A stretch of DNA of 5,714 nt, taken from positions 1 to 5,714 of the forward strand of contig JABIPD010000015.1 of assembly GCA_018698735.1 (NCBI GenBank), written 5' to 3'. The notes beneath the pieces were generated by a model, which saw only the letters and a program-made list of their open reading frames with translations, did no database searches and had not been told where the DNA came from. Below, one piece after another: positions 5,152 to 5,714 of this stretch (the stretch's first letter is position 1; the number at the start of each line of letters is the position of its first letter). Source of the stretch: Candidatus Jacksonbacteria bacterium. Lineage in GTDB: Bacteria > Patescibacteriota > Patescibacteriia > UBA9629 > GWA2-43-13. A program made the translations under genes and the position numbers.

Positions 5152-5714
5152 TTATTCTACCCCTAAATCTTTGCTTTCATCGCCTTCTAGCTCCTCTACT
5201 CCTATTAAACAGACCTCCTGCCACGGACGATAATGAGAAACAAACGTTTCCTCTTTTTCTTCGCCATCTTCATATGTTACTGCATACGTAAACTGCGCAT
5301 CTGCTCCATTATGAGGGCTTTCTGTGCATTTTTTTTCGCCTGGTTCAAGTTCTAATGTCTCTATAAATTTTGTTGGTGGGGGTGGCGTTACATTATACAC
5401 AAGCGTTTTAGATTGCTCGACCGACCGGCCATCTAATGTCCCCCAAAAATCGAAATAAATATCGTTTGTTTCTATTCTTGTCTGTATTAAGACATAATTT
5501 TCGGTATCATTTAAAAACCTATAATCCGGAGCTGGGTCATAAATCGTAGCGTCGGTTCCCGGTAAACCATCTGCATCGTTATAATACGGTACTTGATACG
5601 AGTGATTTCTTCGTTGTGTTACCGGCAAACCAGTTGAAAGCGTTGCTCGAAATGTTGTGGTTCCAATTTGACACAACCCGCCACCATACTCTGGAATAGT
5701 TTTGTTTCCTTTTA
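5152..5714 (-). CDS. VanW-family protein, C-terminal 186 residues (5' end beyond the right edge)
   Basis: The frame is open from the right edge to a TAA at 5152. It reads KGNKTIPEYGGGLCQIGTTT at its first full codons, so the TTG at 5676 lies inside the domain and is not the start. Hallmarks of the VanW domain in order are GGGLCQIGTTTFRATL, GLPVTQRRNHSYQVPYY, TDATIYDPAPDYRFLND, YVLIQTRI, and FDFWGTLDGR. A distal module follows with PPPPTKFIETLELEPGEKK, then HNGADAQFTYAVTYEDG and FVSHYRPWQEVCLIG. The last residues form an acidic tail. VanW was named from the vanB glycopeptide-resistance cluster but its biochemistry is unsettled; related proteins are membrane-anchored and extracytoplasmic with putative peptidoglycan-binding domains. 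That N-terminal part is outside the window. This is not evidence of vancomycin resistance. The neighbouring structured RNA is convergent with it and shares its 3' end region. Confidence 0.93.
   Translation of the reverse strand, partial: KGNKTIPEYGGGLCQIGTTTFRATLSTGLPVTQRRNHSYQVPYYNDADGLPGTDATIYDPAPDYRFLNDTENYVLIQTRIETNDIYFDFWGTLDGRSVEQSKTLVYNVTPPPPTKFIETLELEPGEKKCTESPHNGADAQFTYAVTYEDGEEKEETFVSHYRPWQEVCLIGVEELEGDESKDLGVE

Noticed and set aside
5674..5676. TTG at 5676 as the start of a 174-residue protein
   Set aside because: The frame continues upstream to the window edge and encodes KTIPEYGGG, conserved VanW sequence directly before it, so the TTG is an internal leucine.

Overview
The window looks like chromosomal DNA of an AT-rich bacterium, most likely from the candidate phyla radiation (Patescibacteria, Parcubacteria-like). 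The basis is the company of genes: a short secreted 3D-domain protein of the type common in that group, a VanW-family envelope protein, compact housekeeping genes (polA, queA, ruvB), and a tRNA with no encoded CCA. Taxonomy is an inference from gene style. No in-frame TGA codons occur in the genes, so the standard bacterial code fits.

Layout: every protein gene lies on the minus strand. From right to left they are the C-terminal part of a VanW-domain protein (cut by the right edge), ruvB, queA (11 nt after ruvB, surely co-transcribed), a secreted 3D-domain protein with its own near-consensus promoter and a long leader, and the N-terminal 587 residues of DNA polymerase I (cut by the left edge). 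Two RNA genes lie on the plus strand: tRNA-Cys(GCA), between polA and the 3D gene, which ends in a perfect bidirectional hairpin terminator, and an unnamed structured RNA between ruvB and the VanW gene.

The most interesting object is that RNA, about 4993-5134. It has a TTGACA-17-TATTAT promoter, a perfect 25-bp closing stem, three further helices ending in a C(UCCG)G tetraloop, and a U-rich 3' end. Four G-U wobble pairs fix the plus strand as the functional one. Its long rod with a one-sided bulge resembles the architecture of 6S RNA, but I cannot assign it to a known family by eye. It may be a 6S-like RNA or a new one.

Two more regulatory regions deserve attention. Upstream of ruvB, three copies of a TTGGCT half-site (two forming an 8-bp inverted repeat) overlap a candidate promoter, and a 12-bp palindrome sits at the predicted transcript start. 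The 3D gene has a leader of roughly 160 nt containing a strong hairpin, a second AT hairpin, a 21-codon open frame, and an 8-nt segment able to pair with the probable start codon.

Functionally the window mixes DNA repair and replication (PolA, RuvB), tRNA modification (QueA), tRNA supply, and two envelope or peptidoglycan-associated proteins (3D, VanW).
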